Assembly: GCA_934481445.1 (NCBI GenBank)
Contig: CAKSPC010000042.1
Location: 1 to 21,815 of the forward strand
Reading direction: 5' to 3'
DNA length: 21,815 nt
Source: an uncultured Oscillospiraceae bacterium
Lineage (GTDB): Bacteria; Bacillota; Clostridia; Oscillospirales; Ruminococcaceae
Position numbers and translations under genes: made by a program. The first letter of the stretch is position 1. Each line of letters begins with the position of its first letter. The notes beneath the pieces are model-generated. The model did no database searches, was not told the origin of the DNA, and worked only from the letters and a program-made list of their open reading frames with translations. This document shows positions 1 to 8,487 of this stretch, one piece after another.

Positions 1-625
1 TCTCCTCTATCTGCTTGACTATCTCAGCGATACGCTGCTGCTTCAGTTTCATGCTTACGGTGTTGACTATAAGACGCGCCGAAATCGGAGCAACGTCCTC
101 CCAGACCTCAAGCCCGTTTTCCTTGAGCGTGGTTCCGGTCTCTACGATATCAACGATAGCGTCAGCCAGACCTACCAGCGGAGCCAGTTCCACCGAACCC
201 TCTATCTTCACGATATCAATATCCATGCCCTTATTCTCAAAGAATGCGCGGGTGACTTCCGGGTACTTTGTGGCGATGGTCTTGATCCCGTAGCCCTCGT
301 AGAAATTGCTGCCCTTCTTTCCGGCAAGCGCGAACTTGCATCTGCCGAATCCGAGGTCGCTGATCTCAAAGAACTTACCGCCGTGCTCCATTATGGTGTC
401 CTTACCGACTACGCCGATATCGCACACGCCGTGCTCGACATATGTAATTACGTCCGCAGCCTTCGCAAGAACTACTTCGATATTCTCGCCGGGAATGTTC
501 AGTATCAGGCGCCTGCCCTTGTCGCGCAGCTCCGATACGTCGTAGCCTATCTTGTCGAGCAGGTCGACGGTCTTGTTTTCAAGTCTGCCCTTTGTAAGAG
601 CAATTCTGATGGTCTTGTTCTTCAT
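1..625 (-). CDS. hisG: ATP phosphoribosyltransferase catalytic subunit, short form (3' end beyond window)
   Basis: Catalyses the first step of histidine synthesis in the cytoplasm, joining ATP and PRPP to give phosphoribosyl-ATP. 208 codons are visible, running off the low-coordinate edge without a stop. Short-form HisG is usually a little over 200 residues, so only the last few residues can be missing. The N-terminus (MKNKTIRIALTKGRL) and the PRPP-loop signature ETGTTLKENGL (about residues 162-172) are typical. The protein lacks room for the C-terminal regulatory domain of long-form HisG, which fits the hisZ gene immediately upstream. The ATG at 625 is preceded by a strong AAAGGAGG ribosome site, and the hisZ stop is only 2 bases away, so the two are cotranscribed and probably translationally coupled. 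Identification is secure. Confidence 0.96.
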   Translation of the reverse strand, partial: MKNKTIRIALTKGRLENKTVDLLDKIGYDVSELRDKGRRLILNIPGENIEVVLAKAADVITYVEHGVCDIGVVGKDTIMEHGGKFFEISDLGFGRCKFALAGKKGSNFYEGYGIKTIATKYPEVTRAFFENKGMDIDIVKIEGSVELAPLVGLADAIVDIVETGTTLKENGLEVWEDVAPISARLIVNTVSMKLKQQRIAEIVKQIEE

Positions 626-627
626 GG

Positions 628-1824
628 TCAGACCTCCTTTACGGTAACTGCCGAATTTGCTCCGACAACGTCCATGCGGCGTATGCCGTGCTGTTTTGCG
701 TACTCAGCGGCTTCTTCCTCAGTGGCGCTCAGTGAATTGAACACCGTCAGACCCTCGCCGATGAGCTCTGCACAGTGGGCAAGCCCCAGAGTTTCACAGC
801 CGCTCATGCTGAACACCAGCACGTCCACCGGCTTGGTGAGCGGCTCGTGCACGCTCTTGAGGAGCACCTTTGCAGCCGCTTCAACGTTCACCGCAAATCC
901 GACCGCCGTGGAGTTCCTGCCGAAATCCCCGAGCAGCGTGTCGTAACGTCCGCCGGAAAGCACCGGAAGTCCGTAGCCCTCGACATAACCCCGGAACAGG
1001 ATACCGGTATAATAATCCTTCTTGTGCGCAAGTCCGAGGTCTACCTTTATCTTGCCGGAATATCCCATCGAGCAGAGTGCGTCGTAGGTCTCGCGGAGGG
1101 TATTCAGCTTTGTGCGAAGCTCCTTGCTGTACATGTACTTTTCAGCGGCTTCGAATACCTCGCTCTCTCCGAACAGCGACGGCAGCGCCTTCACGGCATC
1201 TGCGGCACTGCATGAAATACCCTCGAGCGCCTCGCTGAGCGCGGGATAATTCTTATTTTCAATAAGAGTATGTATCAGCTCCGCCTTCTCCTCGGGGAGG
1301 TTCAGGTCGTCGACTACGGTGCGGAAAATTCCGCTCTCGCCTATCTCAAGCCGGAAATCCTCGTCGACTGCAAACAGCGACTGCGCCGCAAGTGAAAGCG
1401 CCTCGTAATCCGCCGCCTTGCTCTCGCCGCCGAGTATCTCTATATCGACCTGGGTGAATTCGTCGTCTCTGCCGCTGTTCTTGGGATTGACCATGAAAAT
1501 GCTCTGGTTACAGTAGAGCTTCAGCGGAAGCTTTTCAGCCCGAAGTCTGGTAGCCGCAAGTCTCGCTATAGGCATGGTGTTATCCGGGCGGAGAACCATC
1601 AGACGGTTCTTTCCGTCGACCAGCTTGTACATAGTCTCGGACGGGAAATAATGCACCTTTCCGTTAAATACCTCATAGAACTCCAGACCCGGGGTTATTA
1701 CCTCGGAATATCCGTATGCAGTAAATATTTTCCTGAGCTTTTCCTGGATCGTGCGCTTTGCTATGCACTCGTCAAAAAGCTGATCCCGGGTTCCCTCCGG
1801 GGTGAGAAGGTCGTATCTTTTCAC
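628..1824 (-). CDS. hisZ: ATP phosphoribosyltransferase regulatory subunit
   Basis: HisZ resembles the catalytic core of histidyl-tRNA synthetase but is not a synthetase. In bacteria with short HisG it forms a hetero-octamer with it, activating it and mediating histidine feedback inhibition. The 398-residue protein begins MKRYDLLTPEGTRDQLFDE, carries a class II synthetase motif-2-like LRPDNTMPIARLAA (about residues 78-91), and has the later GLAHKKDYYTGILF and GGRYDTLLGDFG segments. The C-terminal ~90 residues replace the anticodon-binding domain. The start is GTG at 1824: AGCGGAGG lies about 9 bases upstream and no better start exists. It is the first gene after the promoter at 1884-1912, so hisZ precedes hisG in the operon. 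HisZ rather than HisS is supported by the directly linked short hisG and the divergent C-terminus. Confidence 0.94.
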   Translation of the reverse strand: MKRYDLLTPEGTRDQLFDECIAKRTIQEKLRKIFTAYGYSEVITPGLEFYEVFNGKVHYFPSETMYKLVDGKNRLMVLRPDNTMPIARLAATRLRAEKLPLKLYCNQSIFMVNPKNSGRDDEFTQVDIEILGGESKAADYEALSLAAQSLFAVDEDFRLEIGESGIFRTVVDDLNLPEEKAELIHTLIENKNYPALSEALEGISCSAADAVKALPSLFGESEVFEAAEKYMYSKELRTKLNTLRETYDALCSMGYSGKIKVDLGLAHKKDYYTGILFRGYVEGYGLPVLSGGRYDTLLGDFGRNSTAVGFAVNVEAAAKVLLKSVHEPLTKPVDVLVFSMSGCETLGLAHCAELIGEGLTVFNSLSATEEEAAEYAKQHGIRRMDVVGANSAVTVKEV

Positions 1825-1883
1825 TTTGAATTTCCTCCGCTTTAGTATAGTAATGTGCTATCACACTATCATATTACTCTAAC

Positions 1884-1912
1884 ATTATAACGCATTAAAG
1901 CGGAGTTGTCAA
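1884..1912 (-). promoter_or_regulatory. Sigma-70-type promoter of hisZG
   Basis: On the minus strand TTGACA (1907-1912) and TATAAT (1884-1889) are separated by exactly 17 bases, a full consensus promoter for the housekeeping sigma factor. Transcription should start near 1877, giving a leader of about 53 bases before the hisZ GTG. That is too short for a T-box riboswitch. The -35 box and spacer overlap the distal arm of the inverted repeat at 1894-1968, so a protein binding the repeat could block RNA polymerase. The start site is inferred, not measured. Confidence 0.85.
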
Positions 1913-1968
1913 GAACATGCAGATTTTTTGTCAATTTGCATAAATCGAGTCAACAACTCCGCTGTAAT
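1894..1968. repeat. Long inverted repeat between polC stop and hisZ promoter
   Basis: The arms 1953-1968 and 1894-1909 are complementary at 15 of 16 positions; the core AGCGGAGTTGT/ACAACTCCGCT is perfect over 11 pairs. They enclose 43 bases, inside which a second 5-base pair of arms (1937-1941 with 1917-1921, ATGCA/TGCAT) is nested. In RNA from the polC side, three more pairs including two G-U wobbles could extend the stem inward. It begins 1 base after the polC stop codon, so it may act as a hairpin that protects or ends the polC message. There is no proper U-tract after it. Alternatively the arms are paired operator half-sites for hisZ. The repeat is directly seen; its function is inferred. 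Confidence 0.7.
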
Positions 1969-1969
1969 A

Positions 1970-4900
1970 TCACATATCAAACAAGGACATCTGCGCGGAA
2001 TTCGGGATATCGCCGAACACGCCCATTTCTCTCATCTTGTCGATAACAGTGCTGTTAAGTCCGCTCTGCTGCTGGATATCGTCGATACACATGTAATTTC
2101 CGGCGTCGACAACCTCCTTGAGCTTGAATGCCGCATTAGAGCCGCAGCCCGCAATAGACAGGTACGGCATACGCAGCTTTCCGTCCTCGATGTGATAGGT
2201 AGCCGCTCCGGAAAGCTTTGCGTCCACCGGCAGAACGCCGATACCGCGGCACAACATCTCATTGATAAGGAGCAGCGCGTCAAGCGTACCCTTTTCCTTT
2301 ACGCCGATATTCGGCATAGCCTGCAGCTCGCGGATACGGTTCTTTACAGCTTCCTTGCCGCGGAGCACTACGTCAAGCTCGATATTTTCAGTGTGCTTTG
2401 TCAGGGTCGCGGCGTAGAACTCGCAGGGTCTGTTTATCTTGAACCAGCAGAGCTTTACCGCGGAAGTAACGTACGCGGCGGCATGCGCCTTCGGGAACAT
2501 GTACTTTATCTTCTTACAGCTCTCGACGTACCAGTCGGGCACGTTGTTGTCCTTGAAAGCCTGATATATCGTGTCGTCGAACAGCTTGGTAGCGTTACCC
2601 TTTCGGGTTATCTCCATGATCTTGAACGCGAGGCTCGGCTCTACGCCCTTGTGGAGCAGGTATACCATGATGTTGTCACGCGTTCCGATAACCTCGGAAA
2701 TCGTACAGGTTCCGTTTTTGATGAGGTCCTGCGCGTTGCCGAGCCATACGTCCGTACCATGCGACAGACCCGAGATCTGAAGCAGGTCGGAGAAGTTCTT
2801 CGGCCGCGCGTCCTGAAGCATCTGCATTGCGAACGGCGTGCCGAACTCCGGTATACCGTATGTCCCGCAGGGCGCAAATATGTCCTCCGGAGTAACTCCG
2901 AGAGGCTCAGTGGATACGAACAGGTCGTAAATAGCGCGGTCGGTGGTGGATACGTCCGCGATCTTCATTCCGGTCATATCCTCGAGGTGCTTGTACAGCG
3001 TAGGAACATCGTGTCCCAGCTCGTCGAGCTTCAGAATCGTATCGTGCAACGCATGGAAGTCGAAGTGGGTAGTTATCATGTCGCTGTCTGTCTTGTCGGC
3101 GGGGTGCTGTACCGGCGTGAAGTCGTACACCTCGTAATCATTCGGCACAACGACCATTCCGCCAGGGTGCTGCGACGTAGTGCGCTTTACTCCGGTGCAG
3201 CCTATAGAAAGGCGCTCCATCTCGGCGTTGTTGAATTCAATGCCGCGCTCCTCGCAGTACTTCTTTACGAAGCCATATGCTGTCTTATCCTGAACTGCGG
3301 AAATGGTACCCGCTTTAAACACGTGATCCTTGCCGAACAGTTCTTCGGTGTAGCGGTGTACCTTACCCTGAACCTCGCCGGAGAAGTTAAGGTCGATATC
3401 GGGCGCCTTGTCGCCCTTGAAGCCAAGGAACGTTTCAAACGGGATATCGTGGCCGTCGCGTATCATATCCGTGCCGCAGTTCGGGCAGTTTTTCTGCGGG
3501 AGGTCAAATCCCGAGCCGACGGAGCCATCGGTGATAAATTCGTTGTATCTGCACTTCGGGCAGCGGTAGTGCGGCGCGAGGGGATTTACCTCGGAAATAC
3601 CCGACATTATCGCAACAAAAGACGAACCTACCGAACCTCTGGAGCCGACGAGGTATCCGTTATCTTCGGAGTATTTAACAAGCTTCTGCGCGATCATGTA
3701 CAGAACCGAGAAGCCGTATTTTATGATGGCATCAAGCTCCTTTTGCAGGCGCTTTTCAACTATCTCGGGCAGTTCGTCGCCGTACCACGCGTGCGCCCTC
3801 GTCCAGCAGAGGTCCTGCAACTCCTGCTCCGCGCCGTCGATGGACGGCGTGAATGTTCCCTTGGGGATAGGTCGTATTTCGTCGGATATCATATCGGCGA
3901 TGAGATTTGTGTTCTTTATGACCACTTCATGCGCCTTTTCCGCGCCGAGGTACTCGAATTCCTTCATCATTTCCTCGGTGGTGCGCAGGTACAGCGGAGC
4001 CTGATTGTCCGAGTCCTTATAACCCTGGCCCGCCTGCAGGATCGTGCGGTAGAACGAGTCGCCGGAATTCATGAAATGCACGTCGCAGGTTGCAACGCAG
4101 GGCTTTCCGAGTTTATCCGCAAGCGCGACGATTTTTTTGTTGAGATCCCGCAGCGCTTCGTCGTCGGGCACTCTTCCCTCGCGGACAAGGAACTCGTTGT
4201 TGCCGATGGGCTGTATTTCAAGATAATCGTACAGCGAGGCTATCTTCTCGATATCCTCCTCGGGCTTGTTGTCAAGTATAGCGCGGAAAAGTTCGCCCGC
4301 TTCGCAGGCGCTTCCGATGATAAGCCCCTCGCGGTGCTTCTCTAGTTCGGAGAGAGGTATTCTCGGCTTCTTGAAGAAATAGTTGAGGTTGGACATGGAA
4401 ATCAGCTTGTAAAGATTTTTCAGACCGACTGCGTTCTTTACAAGGATTATCATGTGGTACATCGGCAGTTTCTTAGCGTCGACGCTGCCGATAAGACCGT
4501 TCAGGTCGCCGAGAGTTTCAAGCTTGCCAAGCTTTGATGTGTTGAAGATAAGGCACTTGAATATTTCGGCAAGCATTTTCGCGTCGTCTATCGCGCGGTG
4601 ATGGTTAAAGTTGCCGAGCTTGTATTCCTTTGCGACCGTATCAAGCTTGTGATTTTTTAGGCTGGGCAGAGCCGCGCGGCAGAGCATAAGCGTATCAACA
4701 AAGCTGAATTTGTATTCTGTTCCCGTGCGGTTTGCAGCCGCGCGGATAAAGGATGTATCAAATCCCGCGTTATGCGCGACCAGCACGCCGCTGCCCGCAA
4801 AGGCGATAAATCTTTCGAGCGCTTCCTTTTCAAGCGGAGCGTCCGCGACCATGTCGTCGGTTATGTGGGTTATCTCGGTTATCTTTTCGGGAATATGCCG

Positions 4901-6340
4901 CTCGGGATTTACGAAAAGCTGGAACTCCTCTACGATCTCCATGTTGCGGAGCTTTACCGCGCCGATTTCTGTTATGCGCTCGGTTTCGGCGGAAAGACCC
5001 GTTGTTTCAAGGTCGAATACGATGATATCATTATTTATGGGATAATCGCAGCAGCCCGAAACCAGTGCGCCGCTGTCGTTTACGAAATACGCCTCAATAC
5101 CATAGATAATCTTGAATTCTCCGCCGTTCTTGCGGATTTTCTCGACGGTATTCATGGCTTCGGGGTATGCCTGCACGTTGCCGTGGTCGGTGATGGCTAT
5201 TGCCTTGTGACCCCACGAATATGCCATATTTATAAGGTCGGCGGCAGGGGTTATCGCGTCCATATCCGACATATTCGTATGCATATGCAGCTCGACGCGC
5301 TTCTCCTCGGAGTTGTCGTGGCGCATCTGATTGAGCTTTATGGAAGCGATGGAGAAAGGACGGACAACAAGGTTCTTCGTGAAATTATCTATCTCGAACT
5401 TGCCCGAAACAAGTATCGCCTTGCCGGATTTGAGGTTATCCTTTACCATATCGGTGTTGGTGGCGGGGGTGATTATCTTGAACATATGCGCGGAAGTATT
5501 GTCGCTGAAATACACGGTGTAGATGAGTGTATTTCCATCGCGGGACACCTTTTCTTCAGTGTAGAATATCTTGCCCCAGAAGGTCGCGATGTCCTGGTCG
5601 CCGTATGCCCCCGACATTGGAGAAGGCGGGTCAAAATTGCCCTTGCCGTAGAAAAGCTTCGCCTGCGGGTCGAATTCCTCAATTTCAAACGGAAGCGTTA
5701 TTTCCTTTGCTTCCTCGAGGAACTGCGGACGCCTGCCGCCGTTGCCACCGTTTCCGCCGCTGCGGAAGCCGCCGCCCCCGCCCTGCCATTTGGGCTGCTC
5801 TGCTGGCGCGGTTTCGGTAACTACTACCTTGGGCACCGGAATGCTCTGCTCCTGCTTGAGATAATCGGCAACATCAAGCTCGGACTGCGACGACAGCATC
5901 ACCTTGATATTCTTATCAAAAAATCCACGGACGAAATTTTCAATCTTCTTGTCCATTTCAAGACCGAGCAGAAGCTTCTGCCCGCCCGTCTTGAGGGTTA
6001 TTTCGTATGTAAAGCCATCGTCGCTTATTTCCGCGCCGTCAAAATATCCGTTGACGGACGCGTTTTTCTGCTTGATAAGCTCGATTATCTGGAAGATGTA
6101 ATCGGCGTTGAAAAGCGAGCTGTGGTACTTCGGGTATATCGTCACGTCTGCGCCGCCAAGCACCGTGGAAATCTTCCCCGCCGCTTCGGAAAGCTCTGCA
6201 GTGGTAACAAGTACATCCATTCCGAGGCTGATGTTCATGGTGTTCTTCGCCTCGGTGTAGACAATTTTCAGCACCTTTCCATCGGCGATGCACAGCGGAA
6301 AATCAATGTTTTCAAACAGCAGTTTTAATGGTGCGGGCAT
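1970..6340 (-). CDS. polC: DNA polymerase III alpha subunit, PolC type
   Basis: The replicative polymerase of low-GC Gram-positive bacteria, with built-in 3'-5' proofreading. At 1456 residues it has the usual PolC length. In order: an N-terminal domain; a glycine-rich linker (about residues 187-203); an OB-fold region (about 245-335); a PHP domain beginning VELHMHTNMSD (about 349); a DEDD exonuclease inserted in it (FDLETTG with D443/E445, HNAGFD with D528, HRAIDD near 581-586); the PHP remainder; a zinc finger (C927, C930, C952, C955); and the polymerase core with APDIDLNFSG (D981, D983). The C-terminus QMSLFDM is a classic beta-clamp binding motif. The ATG at 6340 has an AAAGGA site lying in the 3' end of ispG. 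It is the last gene of its block, with the inverted repeat following the stop. Confidence 0.98.
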   Translation of the reverse strand: MPAPLKLLFENIDFPLCIADGKVLKIVYTEAKNTMNISLGMDVLVTTAELSEAAGKISTVLGGADVTIYPKYHSSLFNADYIFQIIELIKQKNASVNGYFDGAEISDDGFTYEITLKTGGQKLLLGLEMDKKIENFVRGFFDKNIKVMLSSQSELDVADYLKQEQSIPVPKVVVTETAPAEQPKWQGGGGGFRSGGNGGNGGRRPQFLEEAKEITLPFEIEEFDPQAKLFYGKGNFDPPSPMSGAYGDQDIATFWGKIFYTEEKVSRDGNTLIYTVYFSDNTSAHMFKIITPATNTDMVKDNLKSGKAILVSGKFEIDNFTKNLVVRPFSIASIKLNQMRHDNSEEKRVELHMHTNMSDMDAITPAADLINMAYSWGHKAIAITDHGNVQAYPEAMNTVEKIRKNGGEFKIIYGIEAYFVNDSGALVSGCCDYPINNDIIVFDLETTGLSAETERITEIGAVKLRNMEIVEEFQLFVNPERHIPEKITEITHITDDMVADAPLEKEALERFIAFAGSGVLVAHNAGFDTSFIRAAANRTGTEYKFSFVDTLMLCRAALPSLKNHKLDTVAKEYKLGNFNHHRAIDDAKMLAEIFKCLIFNTSKLGKLETLGDLNGLIGSVDAKKLPMYHMIILVKNAVGLKNLYKLISMSNLNYFFKKPRIPLSELEKHREGLIIGSACEAGELFRAILDNKPEEDIEKIASLYDYLEIQPIGNNEFLVREGRVPDDEALRDLNKKIVALADKLGKPCVATCDVHFMNSGDSFYRTILQAGQGYKDSDNQAPLYLRTTEEMMKEFEYLGAEKAHEVVIKNTNLIADMISDEIRPIPKGTFTPSIDGAEQELQDLCWTRAHAWYGDELPEIVEKRLQKELDAIIKYGFSVLYMIAQKLVKYSEDNGYLVGSRGSVGSSFVAIMSGISEVNPLAPHYRCPKCRYNEFITDGSVGSGFDLPQKNCPNCGTDMIRDGHDIPFETFLGFKGDKAPDIDLNFSGEVQGKVHRYTEELFGKDHVFKAGTISAVQDKTAYGFVKKYCEERGIEFNNAEMERLSIGCTGVKRTTSQHPGGMVVVPNDYEVYDFTPVQHPADKTDSDMITTHFDFHALHDTILKLDELGHDVPTLYKHLEDMTGMKIADVSTTDRAIYDLFVSTEPLGVTPEDIFAPCGTYGIPEFGTPFAMQMLQDARPKNFSDLLQISGLSHGTDVWLGNAQDLIKNGTCTISEVIGTRDNIMVYLLHKGVEPSLAFKIMEITRKGNATKLFDDTIYQAFKDNNVPDWYVESCKKIKYMFPKAHAAAYVTSAVKLCWFKINRPCEFYAATLTKHTENIELDVVLRGKEAVKNRIRELQAMPNIGVKEKGTLDALLLINEMLCRGIGVLPVDAKLSGAATYHIEDGKLRMPYLSIAGCGSNAAFKLKEVVDAGNYMCIDDIQQQSGLNSTVIDKMREMGVFGDIPNSAQMSLFDM

Positions 6341-6343
6341 TGA

Positions 6344-7390
6344 TCAACGTCCTTTCTGTATCATATCTATTTCTTTTTTCAGTTCTTCAAGTATCATATT
6401 TTCGGGCACTTTGCGGAGTATCTCTCCCTTGCGGAAGATTATCCCCTCGCCGCAGCCGCCGGCAATGCCTACGTCAGCTTCGCGGGCTTCCCCGGGGCCA
6501 TTCACAACGCAGCCCATGACCGCGACCTTTATCGGGACATCGACGTCGGCGAGCATTTGCTCGACCTTTTCCGCGAGCGGGATGAGGTCAATTTTTGTTC
6601 TGCCGCAGGTGGGGCAGGATACAATCTCCGCGCCTTTCCAAAGACCGCATGCCTTGAGGATATCCCTTGCTGCATACACTTCCTTAACTGGGTCGGCGGT
6701 GAGAGAAACTCGGATGGTGTCCCCTATTCCGTCGCAAAGAAGCGAGCCTATGCCGACGGCGGATTTGATTATACCCATCCGCTCGGTGCCCGCTTCGGTC
6801 ACGCCAAGGTGCAGCGGGAAATCCACCTTTTTCGCCAGCAGGCGGTATGCCTCTATCATCAGCTTTACATTGCTGGATTTTATGCTTATAACGATGTCGT
6901 CAAATCCGCACCTGTCCAGCAGGTCTACATGGCGCAGGGCGCTTTCCGTCAGCGCTTCCGGGGTGGGACTGCCGTATTCTTGCAGCAGTTCCTTTTCAAG
7001 AGAGCCCGAATTAACGCCTATTCTTATCGGAATACCTCGTTCACGACAGGCGTCCGCAACAGCGCGGACATTCGCCGAAGAACCTATATTTCCCGGGTTT
7101 ATGCGTATTTTGTCCACGCCCGCTTCAACACACGCAAGCGCAATTCTGTAGTTGAAGTGAATATCCGCAACGATGGGCACATTAACTGCATTTTTCAGTG
7201 CGGCGATAAGCTTCGCATCCTCTATCCTCGGCACCGCGGCACGGATTATGTCGCAGCCCGCCTTTTCAAGAGCGACAGCCTGCTTCACGCTGTTTTCGAT
7301 ATCCTCCGCGGGGGTGTTCAGCATGGACTGAATGTATATCTTTTCCCCGCCGAGGATCAGATTCCCGACCTTTACCTTTTTTCTGCTCAA
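6344..7390 (-). CDS. ispG: 4-hydroxy-3-methylbut-2-en-1-yl diphosphate synthase (MEP pathway)
   Basis: An Fe-S enzyme of the MEP isoprenoid pathway that reductively converts methylerythritol cyclodiphosphate to HMBPP. The 348-residue protein shows the TIM-barrel N-terminal half (VPIVADIHFNYRIAL, KIRINPGNIG) and the C-terminal cluster domain. The likely [4Fe-4S] ligands are C259 and C262 in SCPTCGRTKIDL, C294 in MGCVVNGPGEA, and E301. The start must be TTG at 7390: an in-frame stop directly precedes it, GGGAGG lies about 9 bases upstream inside the rseP 3' end, and the next ATG would remove conserved sequence. It sits 5 bases after rseP and 3 bases before polC, in the clostridial rseP-ispG-polC arrangement. 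Together with dxr it feeds UppS. Confidence 0.96.
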   Translation of the reverse strand: MSRKKVKVGNLILGGEKIYIQSMLNTPAEDIENSVKQAVALEKAGCDIIRAAVPRIEDAKLIAALKNAVNVPIVADIHFNYRIALACVEAGVDKIRINPGNIGSSANVRAVADACRERGIPIRIGVNSGSLEKELLQEYGSPTPEALTESALRHVDLLDRCGFDDIVISIKSSNVKLMIEAYRLLAKKVDFPLHLGVTEAGTERMGIIKSAVGIGSLLCDGIGDTIRVSLTADPVKEVYAARDILKACGLWKGAEIVSCPTCGRTKIDLIPLAEKVEQMLADVDVPIKVAVMGCVVNGPGEAREADVGIAGGCGEGIIFRKGEILRKVPENMILEELKKEIDMIQKGR

Positions 7391-7395
7391 TTAAA

Positions 7396-8472
7396 TTAAC
7401 CTCCCGTAATGAGCCGCGCGATATCGTTATACATCGCAACGACCATTATAAGCATAAGAAGAATAAATCCCACAAAATGCACCATGCCCTCGACCTGCGG
7501 CTTAACAGGCTTTCTGCGTATTGCCTCGACAACAAGGAACAGGAAGCGGCAGCCGTCCAGAGCAGGTATGGGAACAAGATTGAACACACCGACGTTTATC
7601 GTTATCAGCGAAACGATATACATGAAATCCGAGAAAGTGTATTTCGATACCGCTTCCGCGATAACTGTTCCCACACCGATGGGTCCGCTTAGTGTGTTCA
7701 GCCCGTATTTCCCGCGGATAAGGTCGATCAGCGTCATGAAAATAAGGCGGGCGGTGGACGCGCATTCTCTGAACGCTTCTGTGACTACGTTAATAAACGT
7801 CTTTTCAAGCTGGTACACCTTGAAATCAAAGTAAATGCCCGTTGAACCGTCGCTGTTTTCGCTGGTCATGAACTCGACATCCTTCAGCACGACCTTCTCG
7901 CCGTTGCGCCTTACGGTGAAATCAAATACAAGGTTTCCATCGTCATTGCGGCGGTCGCTGTTCTGAAGCTTGTAAGTCACATCGGAAATGGAGAAAATAG
8001 TTGTGCCGTCGATTGAGAGTATTTCATCATTGACATGAAGCACGCTGCTGCTTACGCTCTGGTCGCGGAATTCCGCAATGGTTGTCGACGCCATCACTGG
8101 GGCGGTGCACAGAGAAATAATAACAACGATATATCCGAGCAGCAGGTTCATTATAGGCCCCGCAAGAATAACAATCATTCGCTGCCATACGGGTTTTCTG
8201 TTGAATGCGCGCGGATTTGGCGCGGTCTGAACGATGTTCCCCTCGTCGTCCATGTCCTCGCCGAGATCCTCCTCAAACGAGCAGGAGCCGCCTATCGGAA
8301 GCGCACGGATGGCATAAGTGGTTTCCTTACCCTGTTTTTTAAAAATAACAGGCCCCATGCCCAGAGCAAATTCCTTGACATAGATGCCGCATAGCTTCGC
8401 GGCGATAAAATGCCCGAATTCATGCAGAAGGATTATCACGCAAAAAACTACTATCGCGATTACAACAGACAT
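7396..8472 (-). CDS. rseP: Site-2 zinc metalloprotease, RseP/RasP family (M50)
   Basis: An intramembrane protease that cuts transmembrane segments, typically anti-sigma factors or signal-peptide remnants already trimmed by another protease. The 358-residue protein starts with a membrane helix carrying the zinc motif HEFGH (H17, E18, H21). A second hydrophobic segment lies at about 99-124, a PDZ-like domain at about 130-215, and the second active-site segment NLVPIPALDG at 298-307 with zinc ligand D306. A final helix spans about 330-350. The residue after DG is Cys, where many relatives have Gly. GGAGG lies 5 bases upstream of the ATG at 8472. Its position between dxr and ispG matches the conserved clostridial cluster. 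The substrate cannot be told from this window; no anti-sigma factor gene is present. Confidence 0.95.
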   Translation of the reverse strand: MSVVIAIVVFCVIILLHEFGHFIAAKLCGIYVKEFALGMGPVIFKKQGKETTYAIRALPIGGSCSFEEDLGEDMDDEGNIVQTAPNPRAFNRKPVWQRMIVILAGPIMNLLLGYIVVIISLCTAPVMASTTIAEFRDQSVSSSVLHVNDEILSIDGTTIFSISDVTYKLQNSDRRNDDGNLVFDFTVRRNGEKVVLKDVEFMTSENSDGSTGIYFDFKVYQLEKTFINVVTEAFRECASTARLIFMTLIDLIRGKYGLNTLSGPIGVGTVIAEAVSKYTFSDFMYIVSLITINVGVFNLVPIPALDGCRFLFLVVEAIRRKPVKPQVEGMVHFVGFILLMLIMVVAMYNDIARLITGG

Positions 8473-8487
8473 TAAAACCTCCGTATA

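Noticed and set aside
1825..1877. T-box or riboswitch in the hisZ leader
   Set aside because: The predicted leader of about 53 bases is too short and lacks a T-box sequence or a terminator/antiterminator pair.
1928..4345. Open plus-strand frame of 805 codons opposite polC
   Set aside because: It is fully antisense to the certain polC gene, its translation is low-complexity in Val/Leu/Arg/His and resembles no family, and it has no good ribosome site. It arises from codon bias of polC.
4772..6328. Open plus-strand frame of 518 codons opposite the 5' part of polC
   Set aside because: It is antisense to conserved exonuclease and PHP sequence, has no recognisable domain, and is a shadow of the polC reading frame.
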